From: Nitrosomonas sp.
Lineage (GTDB): Bacteria; Pseudomonadota; Gammaproteobacteria; Burkholderiales; Nitrosomonadaceae
Length of the DNA: 44,976 nucleotides
Reading direction: 5' to 3'
Assembly: GCA_020446045.1 (NCBI GenBank)
Contig: JAGRFM010000202.1
Coordinates: 1 to 44,976, forward strand
Shown here piece by piece: positions 8,749 through 18,097 of the stretch (position 1 is its first letter; each line of letters starts with the position of its first letter). The translations under genes were made by a program, and so were the position numbers. Below the pieces are notes generated by a model. The model did no database searches. It worked only from the letters and a program-made list of their open reading frames with translations, and was not told where the DNA came from.

Positions 8749-10806
8749 ATGTCTAACGGTTTGATTATCGCAATTGGTAGCGCGATTGTTGCCTTGGTCT
8801 ATAGTGGTATCTGGATCAAGGGGATTTTTGCCCAGTCTACCGGTAATTCTCGCATGCAGGAGATTGCTTCTGCTGTACAGGAAGGCGCTTCGGCGTATCT
8901 CAATCGTCAATATACAACCATCGGAATCGTTGGTCTGGTTCTGTTTTTGTTGATCTGGCTGGCATTGTCCTGGGATACCGCTGTCGGTTTTGCACTGGGT
9001 GCTATTTTGTCCGGAGCGGCTGGTTACCTGGGAATGACGGTGTCTGTTCATACGAATGTGCGTACGGCCGAGGCGGCGCGTAATGGTTTGAATGAAGGGC
9101 TAGCTATTGCATTCCGTGGTGGTGCGGTAACCGGTATGCTGGTTGTTGGCTTAGGACTTCTAGGTGTTGCCGGTTACACCGCGTGGTTATTTAGTGGCGG
9201 TGTAACAGATGTACCAGCCAGCGATGTAATCAAACCGTTGATTGGTTTTGCGTTCGGTGGTTCACTGATTTCCATTTTTGCGCGGTTAGGCGGCGGTATC
9301 TTTACCAAAGGTGCTGACGTTGGCGCGGATCTGGTCGGTAAGGTAGAAGCCGGAATCCCCGAAGATGATCCACGTAACCCAGCGGTGATTGCCGATAACG
9401 TGGGTGATAACGTGGGTGATTGCGCAGGTATGGCAGCCGACTTGTTTGAGACCTATGCGGTAACGATTATCGCAACCATGCTGCTGGGTGCCCTGTTCTT
9501 TGTGGATCATGGCATGAATGCCGTGGTGTACCCGCTAATGCTCGGCGCGGTTTCCATTATTGCCTCGATTATCGGATGTTACTACGTCAAAATGGAAGAT
9601 GGCGGCACGATTATGAAAGCGCTCTACCGTGGTCTGATCGTGGCAGGTGGTCTGGCGCTGGTTGCGTATTTGCCGGTCACCGTTTGGTTCATGGCGGATA
9701 TGTCATTAACTGTTTCCGGCGTTGAAGTAGCTGGCGGCGCATTGGTATTACGCGTATTCCTTGCTGCTGCAATCGGCTTATTATTGACCGGTGCAATGGT
9801 TGTGATTACCGAATACTACACGTCGACCGATTATCCACCGGTTCAGAATATTGCTGAAGCATCAACAACCGGTCATGCAACAAATATTATTGCTGGCCTG
9901 GGTGTTTCAATGCGTGCTACTGCTGCACCTGTACTGGCGGTTTGTTTGAGTATTCTGATGGCTTATGCGTTGGCCGGATTGTATGGTATTGCGATTGCTG
10001 CAACAGCAATGCTGTCGATGACCGGTATTATTGTAGCTTTGGATGCGTATGGTCCGATTACCGATAATGCAGGTGGTATTGCAGAAATGGCAGAAATGCC
10101 TGAGTCTGTTCGCGCTGTGACTGATCCGCTGGATGCAGTGGGTAACACGACAAAAGCCGTAACCAAAGGTTATGCGATCGGTTCAGCCGGTCTTGCTGCG
10201 TTGGTGCTGTTTGCAGATTACACGCACGGATTGGAGAAAGCGGGTCATGTGCTGACTTTTGATTTATCCAATCATATGGTCATCATCGGTTTGTTTATCG
10301 GCGGTTTGATCCCTTACCTGTTCGGTGCGATGTCTATGGAAGCCGTGGGCCGTGCAGCGAGTTCTGTGGTGATTGAAGTACGCCGTCAATTCAAGGAAAT
10401 TCCTGGCATTATGGATGGTTCGGCCAGACCGGATTATTCACGTGCGGTGGATATGCTGACCAAATCGGCAATCAAGGAAATGATGGTTCCATCCCTGTTA
10501 CCGGTACTGGTGCCGGTGCTGGTCGGCGTCATATTAGGGCCGCAAGCGCTGGGTGGTGTACTGATGGGTTCTATCGTAACCGGTCTGTTTGTTGCGATTT
10601 CCATGACAGCCGGTGGCGGTGCCTGGGATAATGCTAAGAAGCATATTGAGGATGGACATTTCGGTGGTAAAAACAGCGAAGCGCACAAAGCCTCAGTTAC
10701 CGGCGATACCGTGGGTGATCCATACAAGGATACCGCGGGCCCTGCCATCAATCCGCTGATCAAGATTATTAATATTGTGGCATTGATGATTATTCCATTG
10801 CTGTAA
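8749..10806 (+). CDS. hppA: membrane proton-pumping pyrophosphatase, K+-independent type
   Basis: 685 residues, with about 15-16 membrane helices as in the family. It couples PPi hydrolysis to H+ export across the inner membrane. The catalytic signature [11 protein letters not shown] lies at 190-200, and [19 protein letters not shown] lies at 216-234. The GNTTKA motif at 465-470 places Lys at the site where K+-dependent enzymes have Ala, and a Thr follows shortly after; this pair is established as marking K+-independent pumps. A GGAG precedes the ATG. A strong terminator follows. It sits just downstream of pfp, with a 152-base gap holding an inverted repeat, so the two may be co-expressed or separately controlled. 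Confidence 0.98.
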   Translation: MSNGLIIAIGSAIVALVYSGIWIKGIFAQSTGNSRMQEIASAVQEGASAYLNRQYTTIGIVGLVLFLLIWLALSWDTAVGFALGAILSGAAGYLGMTVSVHTNVRTAEAARNGLNEGLAIAFRGGAVTGMLVVGLGLLGVAGYTAWLFSGGVTDVPASDVIKPLIGFAFGGSLISIFARLGGGIFTKGADVGADLVGKVEAGIPEDDPRNPAVIADNVGDNVGDCAGMAADLFETYAVTIIATMLLGALFFVDHGMNAVVYPLMLGAVSIIASIIGCYYVKMEDGGTIMKALYRGLIVAGGLALVAYLPVTVWFMADMSLTVSGVEVAGGALVLRVFLAAAIGLLLTGAMVVITEYYTSTDYPPVQNIAEASTTGHATNIIAGLGVSMRATAAPVLAVCLSILMAYALAGLYGIAIAATAMLSMTGIIVALDAYGPITDNAGGIAEMAEMPESVRAVTDPLDAVGNTTKAVTKGYAIGSAGLAALVLFADYTHGLEKAGHVLTFDLSNHMVIIGLFIGGLIPYLFGAMSMEAVGRAASSVVIEVRRQFKEIPGIMDGSARPDYSRAVDMLTKSAIKEMMVPSLLPVLVPVLVGVILGPQALGGVLMGSIVTGLFVAISMTAGGGAWDNAKKHIEDGHFGGKNSEAHKASVTGDTVGDPYKDTAGPAINPLIKIINIVALMIIPLL

Positions 10807-10823
10807 TATCTGGTCGCTGAATG

Positions 10824-10856
10824 AAAAAAGCACACCGAATCGGTGTGCTTTTTTTA
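10824..10856. terminator. bidirectional intrinsic terminator between hppA and ntrX
   Basis: AGCACACCG (10829-10837) and CGGTGTGCT (10841-10849) form a perfect 9-bp GC-rich stem with an AAT loop. It is flanked by an A run on the left and a T run on the right, so it can end transcripts from either side of this convergent gene pair. Confidence 0.92.
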
Positions 10857-10875
10857 TTGTGCAGGTAAAAGTGAA

Positions 10876-11119
10876 ATTAACCTAAAAACCTCAGTTGGAT
10901 GGTGTTTAGAGTGTATTGTTTTTTAATTTTAGCAAGACACAATGAAGCGTAATAACCAGTTATTACAACGAATTGCAACACCGTAAAAATTAAAAACAAT
11001 GCGCCATAAATAGTATGGTGTTGCTCACCATTCAGGTTAAGGAATTTTCCTGAAATGTATATTTTGATTCATCAAGTTTGTACTTTTTTGTAACGGTCAA
11101 CTGAGGTTTTTAGGATTAA
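10876..11119. mobile_element. 234-bp MITE-like element with 17-bp TIRs and 5-bp target duplication
   Basis: The left end CCTAAAAACCTCAGTTG (10881-10897) and right end CAACTGAGGTTTTTAGG (11098-11114) are perfect 17-bp inverted repeats. The direct repeat ATTAA flanks both sides (10876-10880 and 11115-11119), as expected of a target-site duplication. No coding frame lies inside. The interior has further hairpins: TAATAAC/GTTATTA (about 10950-10965), ATGGTG/CACCAT (about 11015-11031) and AGGAA/TTCCT. This is the architecture of a non-autonomous miniature transposon. The right duplication overlaps the ntrX stop codon, but the ntrX reading frame is unchanged. I cannot name the parent family; no related transposase is in the window. 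Confidence 0.8.
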
Positions 11120-12378
11120 TTGCCGCGTAACTTGATTCCCAGTAATTTTATTTTTCGGTAAAGATGCGTGCGTTCCAAACCTGCACGTTCTGCAACACGT
11201 GTCATATTGCCATTTTCTTCTTCGATCAGGCGTTCAAAATAAGTCTTTTCAAACAAGTCACGCGCTTCACGTAATGACAGATCGAAAGGGATATCCGGTG
11301 CGGTTGGTTTTGCAGTGGATTCAGGGAAAACCATGGCTTGTTGTACCATATCCGCAGTGATTTCATCGCCGGGGCAGGTTAACGCCAGTGAATGTATGAC
11401 GCTGGTTAGCTGAGTCAGGTTGCCTGGCCAATCATAATTACGTAGACAGTTCAATGCGGCGGTGCTGAATTTCAATACGGGTGAAACATCTCCGGTTTCC
11501 GCAAAGCGTGTCAGTATTTGGCTGGCCAATTCCGGAATGTCTTCGCGGTGTGTGCGCAACGAAGGAACACCAATACTGAGTCCGCTCAGCGATTCATATA
11601 ATTTGGTGATGTAATTGCCATGCGCGGCAAGTTCAGCCAACGGCTGCGTTGTGGCGCAGATGAGTCTGACGTTGTATTTTTCAAGCTTGCTGAGTAACAG
11701 CAACAACCCTTTCTGAGCCAGTTTGTTGATTTCGCCGATATCGTTCAGAAATAATACGCCATCGCGAGCTTTTTCGAGCAGATCTAACGGTTTTTCCGCC
11801 AGAATGGATAATGTTTCCGGTTCTATCCATGGGGTGTTCGGACGATGCAGGAAGCGCGCGCAAATTTCCATGCCGACACCGGGTTCTCCCATCAATAACA
11901 GTGGTGTTTTCAGGTTGGCGACTTTTTCAAGCTTTTTCTTGAGTTCCAGGATGAGTGCGCCTTTACCCAGGCTGGATAATGAAAGCGTGACTTGCTGTTT
12001 GTTCTGACCTCCCCGCAATGCCTTACCAACGGTGCTGAGCAGTTTTTGCAATGGAATGGGTTTCTCAAGATAACCGAATGCGCCAATACGTGTGGCTTCA
12101 ACGGCTGTGTCTATGGTTCCATGGCCTGACATCATGATGACCGGCATCGTCAACATACCACTGCTGGCCCAATCTTTGAGTAGTGTAATGCCATCAGTAT
12201 CCGGCATCCAGATATCCAATAAAACCAAATCGGGACGTGTCTGATTGCGCCAGACACGTGCCTGTTCGGCATTTTCAGCCAATGCAACGCGATAGCCTTC
12301 ATCACGTAAAATTTCGAATAACAATTCACGGATTCCGATTTCGTCGTCTACTACCAATATTGTATTGTTTGTAATCAT
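11116..12378 (-). CDS. ntrX: NtrX-like response regulator with degenerate AAA+ domain
   Basis: 420 residues. An N-terminal receiver domain has DD at 11-12, phospho-acceptor Asp55 in LLDIWMPD and Lys106, so it should accept phosphate from the adjacent NtrY. The central region aligns with the sigma-54 activator ATPase but is decayed. The Walker A equivalent reads GEPGVGMEIC, with Met170 in place of Lys. The segment between it and the Walker B-like GVLFLNDIGE (207-216) is too short to hold the GAFTGA loop, and the arginine-finger region reads KLYESLSG. The C-terminus is an intact Fis-type helix-turn-helix (about 370-418). It probably binds DNA without activating sigma-54 polymerase. The stop codon abuts a MITE-like insertion. 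Confidence 0.9.
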   Translation of the reverse strand: MITNNTILVVDDEIGIRELLFEILRDEGYRVALAENAEQARVWRNQTRPDLVLLDIWMPDTDGITLLKDWASSGMLTMPVIMMSGHGTIDTAVEATRIGAFGYLEKPIPLQKLLSTVGKALRGGQNKQQVTLSLSSLGKGALILELKKKLEKVANLKTPLLLMGEPGVGMEICARFLHRPNTPWIEPETLSILAEKPLDLLEKARDGVLFLNDIGEINKLAQKGLLLLLSKLEKYNVRLICATTQPLAELAAHGNYITKLYESLSGLSIGVPSLRTHREDIPELASQILTRFAETGDVSPVLKFSTAALNCLRNYDWPGNLTQLTSVIHSLALTCPGDEITADMVQQAMVFPESTAKPTAPDIPFDLSLREARDLFEKTYFERLIEEENGNMTRVAERAGLERTHLYRKIKLLGIKLRGN

Positions 12379-12402
12379 TCTGATTGTATCCTTAGTTTTT
12401 AG

Positions 12403-14553
12403 CTAAGTGGCTTGGGTTTTCTCAATTGTGGGTAAGGTGATGGTAACTTGTGCTCCTCTGGGTTTTAGATTCTGTATTTGGATTGTGCCTTCGTGCTCTT
12501 CGACAATTTTTTTGACAATGGGCAATCCTAATCCCGTTCCTTTCGCTTTGGTTGTGATATAGGGTTCAAATACACGTGATCTGACTTCATCCGAAAATCC
12601 GCATCCATTGTCTCTAATGATTAACTTTATACCGTCTTCTGACGATTGTGTGTTAATTTCAATCACGGGTTCATCGATTTCTGCCAGCGCGTCTTGTGCA
12701 TTGAGCAATAGATTATGCATCACTTGGCGTAATTGTGCGGAGTCACCACTGATGGGCTGAAGGTTGTTCTCCAATTTTCGCTTGATTTGTATCGGGTGAG
12801 TACGGTCTGTCGTGCTGGCTGTTTCGTACAGTGATAGAATTTCCATTACTAACTGATTGACATCCAGTTTTTGTTTTTCGAGTGCTGGAGCGCGCGCATA
12901 CTGATTGAATTCATTGACCATGCGTTTTAATGCTTCGACCTGGTTGACGATGGTTTCAGTTGAGCGGCGCAAAATGGCGGCATCCTGCTCGTCCAGTTTT
13001 TTGGCTAGCTTGTGTTCCATGCGTTCTGCGGACAGTTGAATGGGTGTCAATGGATTCTTGATTTCGTGTGCCAGACGCCGTGCTATTTCACTCCAGGCAA
13101 CGGCACGCTGAACTTGCAGCAGGTTGGTAATATCGTCAAATACGATAACACCGCCACCACCGGAAATTTCAGGTAAGCGTGTGCCGCGTAACAGCAGAAC
13201 CTGATTTTCACCGTCAATGGAACGGGTTATTTGCCTTTGCCACATACCGGTTTCACCGGAGTTGAATCCGGCGCGCGCTTCTAGAATCAAAGTTTCAACC
13301 TGCGGTTCTTTTTCAATACAATCGTCAATGACAGTATTGTCCAGACTGATTAGAGGCGCTTGTAAAATCTTCTCGGCACTTCGGTTTACTTTGATCAAAT
13401 TTAACTGTTCGTCAAACACCAGAACACCGGAGGACAGGTTGGCAAGAATGCTTTCCAGGTGAGCGTGTGCGCTTTCGACTTCATATTGATTATGCAGTGC
13501 TGTGGCGCGGGCCTCTTCAAGCTGCTGTGTCATGAGATTGAATGATTCGGTTAGAATGCCCAATTCGTCACGGCTTTGTACCAAATGGCGGCGGCTGTAA
13601 TCGCCTTGCGCTACTGCGCGCGTACCTTCTGCCAGCATGCCCAGCGGCGCGCTCAGGTTTTCGCTGAGTAAAGAAGCGGCAGCCAATGCTGAGAAAAGCG
13701 ACAGAAACAATGCCAGTGTCAGCGTTACACTGTATAGCCGGGTCAAACCATGCCGCGATAATAAAAGTTCCTGATAATCTTGAAAACCTTCTTCCACTCG
13801 CTTGGCATCTTCTGCGAGTTGGTCTGGAACGGCCTGCAGTAGTTGGAGAACACGAATATCTTCATTTAAACTTAAAACATTGACCGGTGTTAAAACGCGC
13901 AAGTAAAGCCCTTTGTTTTCGACGGACTCAAAGGTGCTGACGGGTTTTTGTGCTCTTATGCGCCGCATGATGGACAGACTCGGTGCCGCAGGGAAGAGAT
14001 TCAGATTGTTCTCGCTGGAAAAAGCAATGACTTTGCCATCCTGGTTGAAAAGTGTAGCTTCTTCGATTTGAGACTGTAGCAATAATTCATTGAGGACTGT
14101 GACTGGTGAAGTTGTTGTGTCAGAAAGATTTAACGCGGTGACCTGGGCTTTTTTTTGCAGTTCTCCCAGTAAATTTTCCAACATGGTTTGTCCGAGGTTT
14201 ATACCGCCTTCCAAGGCTCGATCTACCCTGATATCGAACCAGGATTCGATGCTTTTTTCGAGAAACTGCACGGATACGGTATAAACCAGGGCGCCCGGAA
14301 GAATGGCCATGAAAGAAAAAATCAATAACAGGCGCACTGCCAGCCGTGATCCAAAAATGCCGGACCTGAGGCGCCGACTGAATCGCCATAACAGGAAGCC
14401 AACGATGATGACAAGTAATAAAACAAAGGCGATGTTAATGATCAGCAGCAGTTTGTAGCGGCGTTCAAAGAAATCGGTATTTGCACCTGCTGTTGCCAAT
14501 AGGAACAGCATGATAGCACCGAGTCCCGTACAAATGATCAATACATATTTCAT
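12403..14553 (-). CDS. ntrY: NtrY-like membrane sensor histidine kinase
   Basis: 716 residues from the chosen start. In order: N-terminal membrane helices (two close together, then one near 75-95), a periplasmic/extracytoplasmic segment, another helix near 275-297, HAMP, PAS (about 365-475), the HisKA box LAHEIKNPLTPIQLS with His496, and an ATPase domain with DNGCGF and GTGLGLPIVKKI. It should autophosphorylate and pass phosphate to NtrX, 24 bases downstream. A longer frame opens at 14634, but I chose the ATG at 14553 because it overlaps the DUF4390 stop as ATGA, which couples the genes, and avoids an 85-base overlap. In relatives NtrYX responds to nitrogen or redox state; the signal here is unknown. 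Confidence 0.93.
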   Translation of the reverse strand: MKYVLIICTGLGAIMLFLLATAGANTDFFERRYKLLLIINIAFVLLLVIIVGFLLWRFSRRLRSGIFGSRLAVRLLLIFSFMAILPGALVYTVSVQFLEKSIESWFDIRVDRALEGGINLGQTMLENLLGELQKKAQVTALNLSDTTTSPVTVLNELLLQSQIEEATLFNQDGKVIAFSSENNLNLFPAAPSLSIMRRIRAQKPVSTFESVENKGLYLRVLTPVNVLSLNEDIRVLQLLQAVPDQLAEDAKRVEEGFQDYQELLLSRHGLTRLYSVTLTLALFLSLFSALAAASLLSENLSAPLGMLAEGTRAVAQGDYSRRHLVQSRDELGILTESFNLMTQQLEEARATALHNQYEVESAHAHLESILANLSSGVLVFDEQLNLIKVNRSAEKILQAPLISLDNTVIDDCIEKEPQVETLILEARAGFNSGETGMWQRQITRSIDGENQVLLLRGTRLPEISGGGGVIVFDDITNLLQVQRAVAWSEIARRLAHEIKNPLTPIQLSAERMEHKLAKKLDEQDAAILRRSTETIVNQVEALKRMVNEFNQYARAPALEKQKLDVNQLVMEILSLYETASTTDRTHPIQIKRKLENNLQPISGDSAQLRQVMHNLLLNAQDALAEIDEPVIEINTQSSEDGIKLIIRDNGCGFSDEVRSRVFEPYITTKAKGTGLGLPIVKKIVEEHEGTIQIQNLKPRGAQVTITLPTIEKTQAT

Positions 14554-15155
14554 GGGTGGTAAGAGAACTGAAACGGGTACTCTGGTGAAGGCAATTTCAT
14601 ACGCCACTGCAGACGTTCTGAGGTTAAATTCCATGCACTAGAACCCAAGGCTTCAACCTGAAAAGGCTTTGGCATGCGCGTCAAGTCAAGCCATAATCGT
14701 AACTCTGCATGATAGTCTTTTGTGTCAGAAAGTTCGGATTTAACTCGCAATGGTTCGTTGTAAACTTTCTGAATGGCTTGCAATGCTTCTTTTAAGGTAA
14801 AAAAATATTTTGAAGACGTGCGGTCGCTGAGGTGGTATTGCCGGGTGAGTGTATAGTATCTTAAGCCAACGCGTGTTTTGATCCGGGCGACTTCGTGATT
14901 AAACCAATACCAGCGCGGCTCAACCAATGTGAATTTGGCGACGAAATAAAGTGTGACGCTTTTCTTTAATGCTTGTTCCAGGGTGGGGTTCAGCTCAATT
15001 TCGGAATCGACGCTTACACTATAACCGTTCTCTACAGCTTCCAGCTTAAAGGACCGGACTTGTATACTACCGTTTGCAACAGCATGAGATGAATATAATA
15101 AAATGGTTATAAACAGACAGGTAAAGAATAGTGGCGTTAAATGAGTAGGCTTCAT
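14550..15155 (-). CDS. DUF4390 exported protein
   Basis: 201 residues. A signal peptide spans about 1-28 (MKPTHLTPLFF, hydrophobic core, then SSHAVANG). The mature protein is beta-rich, with the family pattern of an N-terminal NGYSVSVDSEIEL and a conserved RWYWFNHEVAR segment. DUF4390 genes sit between rsmB and ntrYX in many betaproteobacteria, as here, which suggests a link to the envelope sensor NtrY, but no activity is known. I chose the ATG at 15155, eight bases after the rsmB stop; an upstream start at 15200 would overlap rsmB and delay the signal peptide. Its stop overlaps the ntrY start by ATGA. Confidence 0.88.
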   Translation of the reverse strand: MKPTHLTPLFFTCLFITILLYSSHAVANGSIQVRSFKLEAVENGYSVSVDSEIELNPTLEQALKKSVTLYFVAKFTLVEPRWYWFNHEVARIKTRVGLRYYTLTRQYHLSDRTSSKYFFTLKEALQAIQKVYNEPLRVKSELSDTKDYHAELRLWLDLTRMPKPFQVEALGSSAWNLTSERLQWRMKLPSPEYPFQFSYHP

Positions 15156-15162
15156 GCAACGT

Positions 15163-16440
15163 CTAGAATTTTTGTAATAAAGCGTAGAAAAAACCATCAT
15201 GTTGCCTGTTTGGCAATAATTGCCCGTCCGGTGCTATGGATTCAGATAGCGGTAACATATGTGCATCAGGATGTTGCTGGACAAATTGTTCAATTTGAAA
15301 TTTATTTTCTTCATGAAAAACGGAACACGTCACATACAGCAACTTACCATTTCTGGCTAAAATTTTCCACAGTGCATTGAGAATCGATTGCTGGCTTGCG
15401 GCAAATTGTTTCAAGTCGTTTTTTCGCCGTAACCACTTGATATCAGGATGACGGCAAACGACGCCTGATGCAGAGCAAGGCACATCAGCCAGAATTCGGT
15501 CAAAGGGTTTGCCGTTCCACCAGGTATCCGGTTTTGAAGCGTTGCCACAAATCATTTGCTTTGCTTGCAGTTGAAGCCGTTCGAGATTTTGTTCGACCTG
15601 CTCAAGACGGGCAGGATCATTATCCAGTATGGTTAATGATACATCCGCCAGTTCCAGGATATGCGTACTCTTGCCCCCTGGTGCGGCACAAGCGTCAAGT
15701 ACATGCATGCCGGGCTGCACATCAAGGAGGATGGCCGCCCACTGCGCGCCGGCATCTTGGACGGATACCAGTCCGTCATTGAAGCCGGGTATTTTTTGAA
15801 CGGCTACAGGATTGTTGAGAAGTAATGCCTGAGGCCCTATCGATTGTGATTCCATGCCATGTTCGACAAGCAACTGCCGGTAATCCGGAACGCTGATTTT
15901 GCGCAGATTGACACGCAGTGTCAGGGGTGGATGCTTGTTGTCTGCGGATAAAATAGATTCATAATGTTGTGGGTATTGTTGACGCAGTTTGTTGATCCAC
16001 CATTGTGGATGCGAATAACGGCTGGTTGCTTTTCCAGCTGCTGTTGCCAGTAAAGTTTCTTTGCGCCGGATGAAGTTCCGTAGCACGGCGTTGACCAGTC
16101 CCTGAAATTTTTTGTTTTTGCTGATTTCGCTTGAAGCATGAACGGTTTGGTTGGTAATGGTATACGCCGGGGTTTTGCTGTGCAGCAACTGGTAGAGTCC
16201 GATTAACAACAAGTAATGGATTCTGTTGTTCTTGAGCGGTCTTTCGAGCAGGTTGGCCAAAATTTCTTCAAGCTGGCCGTAGTGACGTAAAACGCCATAA
16301 CTGAAATCTTGTATGGCACCTTTTTGTTGCGGCGTGAGTGTTGGATGCTTGCGCCAGCATTCCTGCAACAAATGGGTTAAGTTGGTTCCGCTTAAAACGT
16401 TACTGATAATTTCTGCTGCAATCAGCTGCGTTCTAACCAT
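15163..16440 (-). CDS. rsmB: 16S rRNA m5C967 methyltransferase RsmB
   Basis: 425 residues. The N-terminal third is the NusB-like RNA-binding domain. The rest is a SAM-dependent Rossmann methyltransferase with DACAAPGGK at 249-257, the ADVPCSASG motif carrying Cys322, and VTCSV with Cys372, the two cysteines used for catalysis and release in m5C enzymes. It methylates C967 of 16S rRNA in the small-subunit decoding region. Its start overlaps the fmt end by eight bases, in the common order def-fmt-rsmB, so it is translated with these. Confidence 0.97.
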   Translation of the reverse strand: MVRTQLIAAEIISNVLSGTNLTHLLQECWRKHPTLTPQQKGAIQDFSYGVLRHYGQLEEILANLLERPLKNNRIHYLLLIGLYQLLHSKTPAYTITNQTVHASSEISKNKKFQGLVNAVLRNFIRRKETLLATAAGKATSRYSHPQWWINKLRQQYPQHYESILSADNKHPPLTLRVNLRKISVPDYRQLLVEHGMESQSIGPQALLLNNPVAVQKIPGFNDGLVSVQDAGAQWAAILLDVQPGMHVLDACAAPGGKSTHILELADVSLTILDNDPARLEQVEQNLERLQLQAKQMICGNASKPDTWWNGKPFDRILADVPCSASGVVCRHPDIKWLRRKNDLKQFAASQQSILNALWKILARNGKLLYVTCSVFHEENKFQIEQFVQQHPDAHMLPLSESIAPDGQLLPNRQHDGFFYALLQKF

Positions 16441-17386
16441 GCGTCACGGTTTGATTGTCCGTATCAAAACAATCTCCAGGATGCATTTCAAATCCGGCCA
16501 GAAACTCAATAGCCGTTAATCGTTTGCCGCCAGATCGTTGTATGATTTCAAGTTTTACAGAGCCATCACCGCAGGCGACAGTAATGCCGTCGCGATCGGT
16601 GAACAGGATTTTTCCGGGTTGTCCGGCATGTTGTGTCATGATTTTAGCTTGCCAGATTTTAATTGTTTGTCCACGAAACAACGTATAAGCTCCCGGTACC
16701 GGATTGTAGGCGCGAATCATGTGATTGACGTGCTCAGCTGTTTCTTTCCAATCAATAAATGCATCTTTTTTATTTATTTTCTTGGCGTAACACGCCAGTG
16801 ATTCATCCTGATCAACCGGAGTAATCTTGTTTTGCTGCATCAGTGTTAATGCATCGACTATGGCTTTTGCGCCCAATTCGCTGAGTTTGTCATGCAGTGT
16901 TTGTGCTGTGTCTTCGTTTGTAATAGGTATGGTTTCTTTAAGCAACATGGGGCCTGTGTCCAGGCCGGCATCCATTTGCATAATGGTAATGCCTGTTTCC
17001 TGGTCACCCGCCAGAATGGCGCTTTGAATCGGTGCGGCGCCGCGCCAGCGTGGCAACAGTGATGCATGAATATTCAGGCAGCCAAGCCGTGGTATTTTTA
17101 GGATGGCTTCGGGTAGAATCAGGCCATATGCCGCAACAATCATCACGTCTGCATTCATGCCATGTAATTGTGCATGAATCTCAGGATCTTTAAGCGTAGA
17201 CGGTTGTAACAGTTTCAGGTTATTTGCCTGGGCTAATTGTTTGACAGCACTGGCAACCATTTTCATTCCACGACCTGCCGGACGGTCAGGTTGAGTCAAT
17301 ACCAGGACTATTTCATAATTCTCTTTAATTAACGCAGCTAGCGCGGTAGCTGCAAAAACGGGTGTTCCAGCAAAAATTATTTTCAT
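16433..17386 (-). CDS. fmt: methionyl-tRNA formyltransferase
   Basis: 317 residues, standard length. It formylates Met-tRNA(fMet) using 10-formyl-THF for translation initiation. Catalytic residues appear in order as Asn105 and His107 (in NIHASLLPRWRGAAPIQ) and Asp143 (in MDAGLDTGPM). The C-terminal OB-like tRNA-binding domain follows from about residue 205. It lies between def, which removes the formyl group, and rsmB, with an eight-base overlap into rsmB. The gap to def is 104 bases, so fmt may have its own promoter, though none is clear. Confidence 0.98.
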   Translation of the reverse strand: MKIIFAGTPVFAATALAALIKENYEIVLVLTQPDRPAGRGMKMVASAVKQLAQANNLKLLQPSTLKDPEIHAQLHGMNADVMIVAAYGLILPEAILKIPRLGCLNIHASLLPRWRGAAPIQSAILAGDQETGITIMQMDAGLDTGPMLLKETIPITNEDTAQTLHDKLSELGAKAIVDALTLMQQNKITPVDQDESLACYAKKINKKDAFIDWKETAEHVNHMIRAYNPVPGAYTLFRGQTIKIWQAKIMTQHAGQPGKILFTDRDGITVACGDGSVKLEIIQRSGGKRLTAIEFLAGFEMHPGDCFDTDNQTVTHG

Positions 17387-17490
17387 TGTGTTGTTCGTTT
17401 CTAATCACCGGCTATTCCGGCGGTTTGGTGCCAGTATGCTGAATTATTGCTAATCTATAAAATTAAAAGAATTTAATGGTTACATGGTGG

Positions 17491-17994
17491 TTACATGGCG
17501 CTGCGCTGTCTTTTTTTCATTTTTGCTATAACGCGCGATTGCTTGAATTTCGACCAGTATTCTACAAAGACTTTTCCTTCCAAATGATCCATTTCGTGCT
17601 GGATACAAACCGCCAACAGTCCTGATGTGTCCAGGGTAAAAGGTTTGCCTTCTTTATCTAAGGCGCTCACAGTTACTGATTCGGCGCGTTTTACTTTGCC
17701 ATAAATGCCTGGAACGGACAAACAGCCTTCTTCGTATTCGAATTCACCATGACGTGCGGTGATTTCAGGATTAATGAAGACATGTAATTGGTCATGCGTT
17801 TCAGATGTATCAATGACTATAATGCGTTGATGCACATCGATTTGTGTTGCGGCAAGGCCTATGCCAGGGGCGGCATACATCGTTTCTGCCATATCCTGTA
17901 TCAATGTTCGTGTTTGATCCGTGATCTCGGAAACAGGAGTAGCGACAGTATGTAATCTTTCATCAGGGTATTGTAGTATTTTTAGAATAGCCAT
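17491..17994 (-). CDS. def: peptide deformylase
   Basis: 167 residues. It removes the N-formyl group from nascent proteins. The three family motifs are present: GIGLAA (44-49), EGCLSV with metal ligand Cys91, and HEMDH with His133, Glu134 and His137. It is the first gene of the def-fmt-rsmB-DUF4390-ntrYX run and diverges from the LysM-protein gene. No Shine-Dalgarno is visible before the ATG, only a run of T, so it may be initiated from an A/T-rich, weakly structured leader. Confidence 0.98.
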   Translation of the reverse strand: MAILKILQYPDERLHTVATPVSEITDQTRTLIQDMAETMYAAPGIGLAATQIDVHQRIIVIDTSETHDQLHVFINPEITARHGEFEYEEGCLSVPGIYGKVKRAESVTVSALDKEGKPFTLDTSGLLAVCIQHEMDHLEGKVFVEYWSKFKQSRVIAKMKKRQRSAM

Positions 17995-18044
17995 AAAAAA
18001 ATGATTTAATTTAACAAACAGAATATGCTCTATAGATCGTATTA

Positions 18045-18073
18045 TTGGCTGAGAATTCTGAATTTAATAAAAT
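18045..18073 (+). promoter_or_regulatory. sigma-70-type promoter of the LysM gene
   Basis: TTGGCT (18045-18050) and TAAAAT (18068-18073) are exactly 17 bases apart. The -10 ends 24 bases before the chosen ATG. They lie in the divergent def/LysM gap, in the orientation of the LysM gene. Confidence 0.55.
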
Positions 18074-18097
18074 TATCTTTTGTAATCGAGGTTGCTC

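Noticed and set aside
17477-17500. Direct repeat GGTTACATGG twice at the end of def
   Set aside because: Only ten bases and overlapping the stop codon; likely a trivial local duplication.
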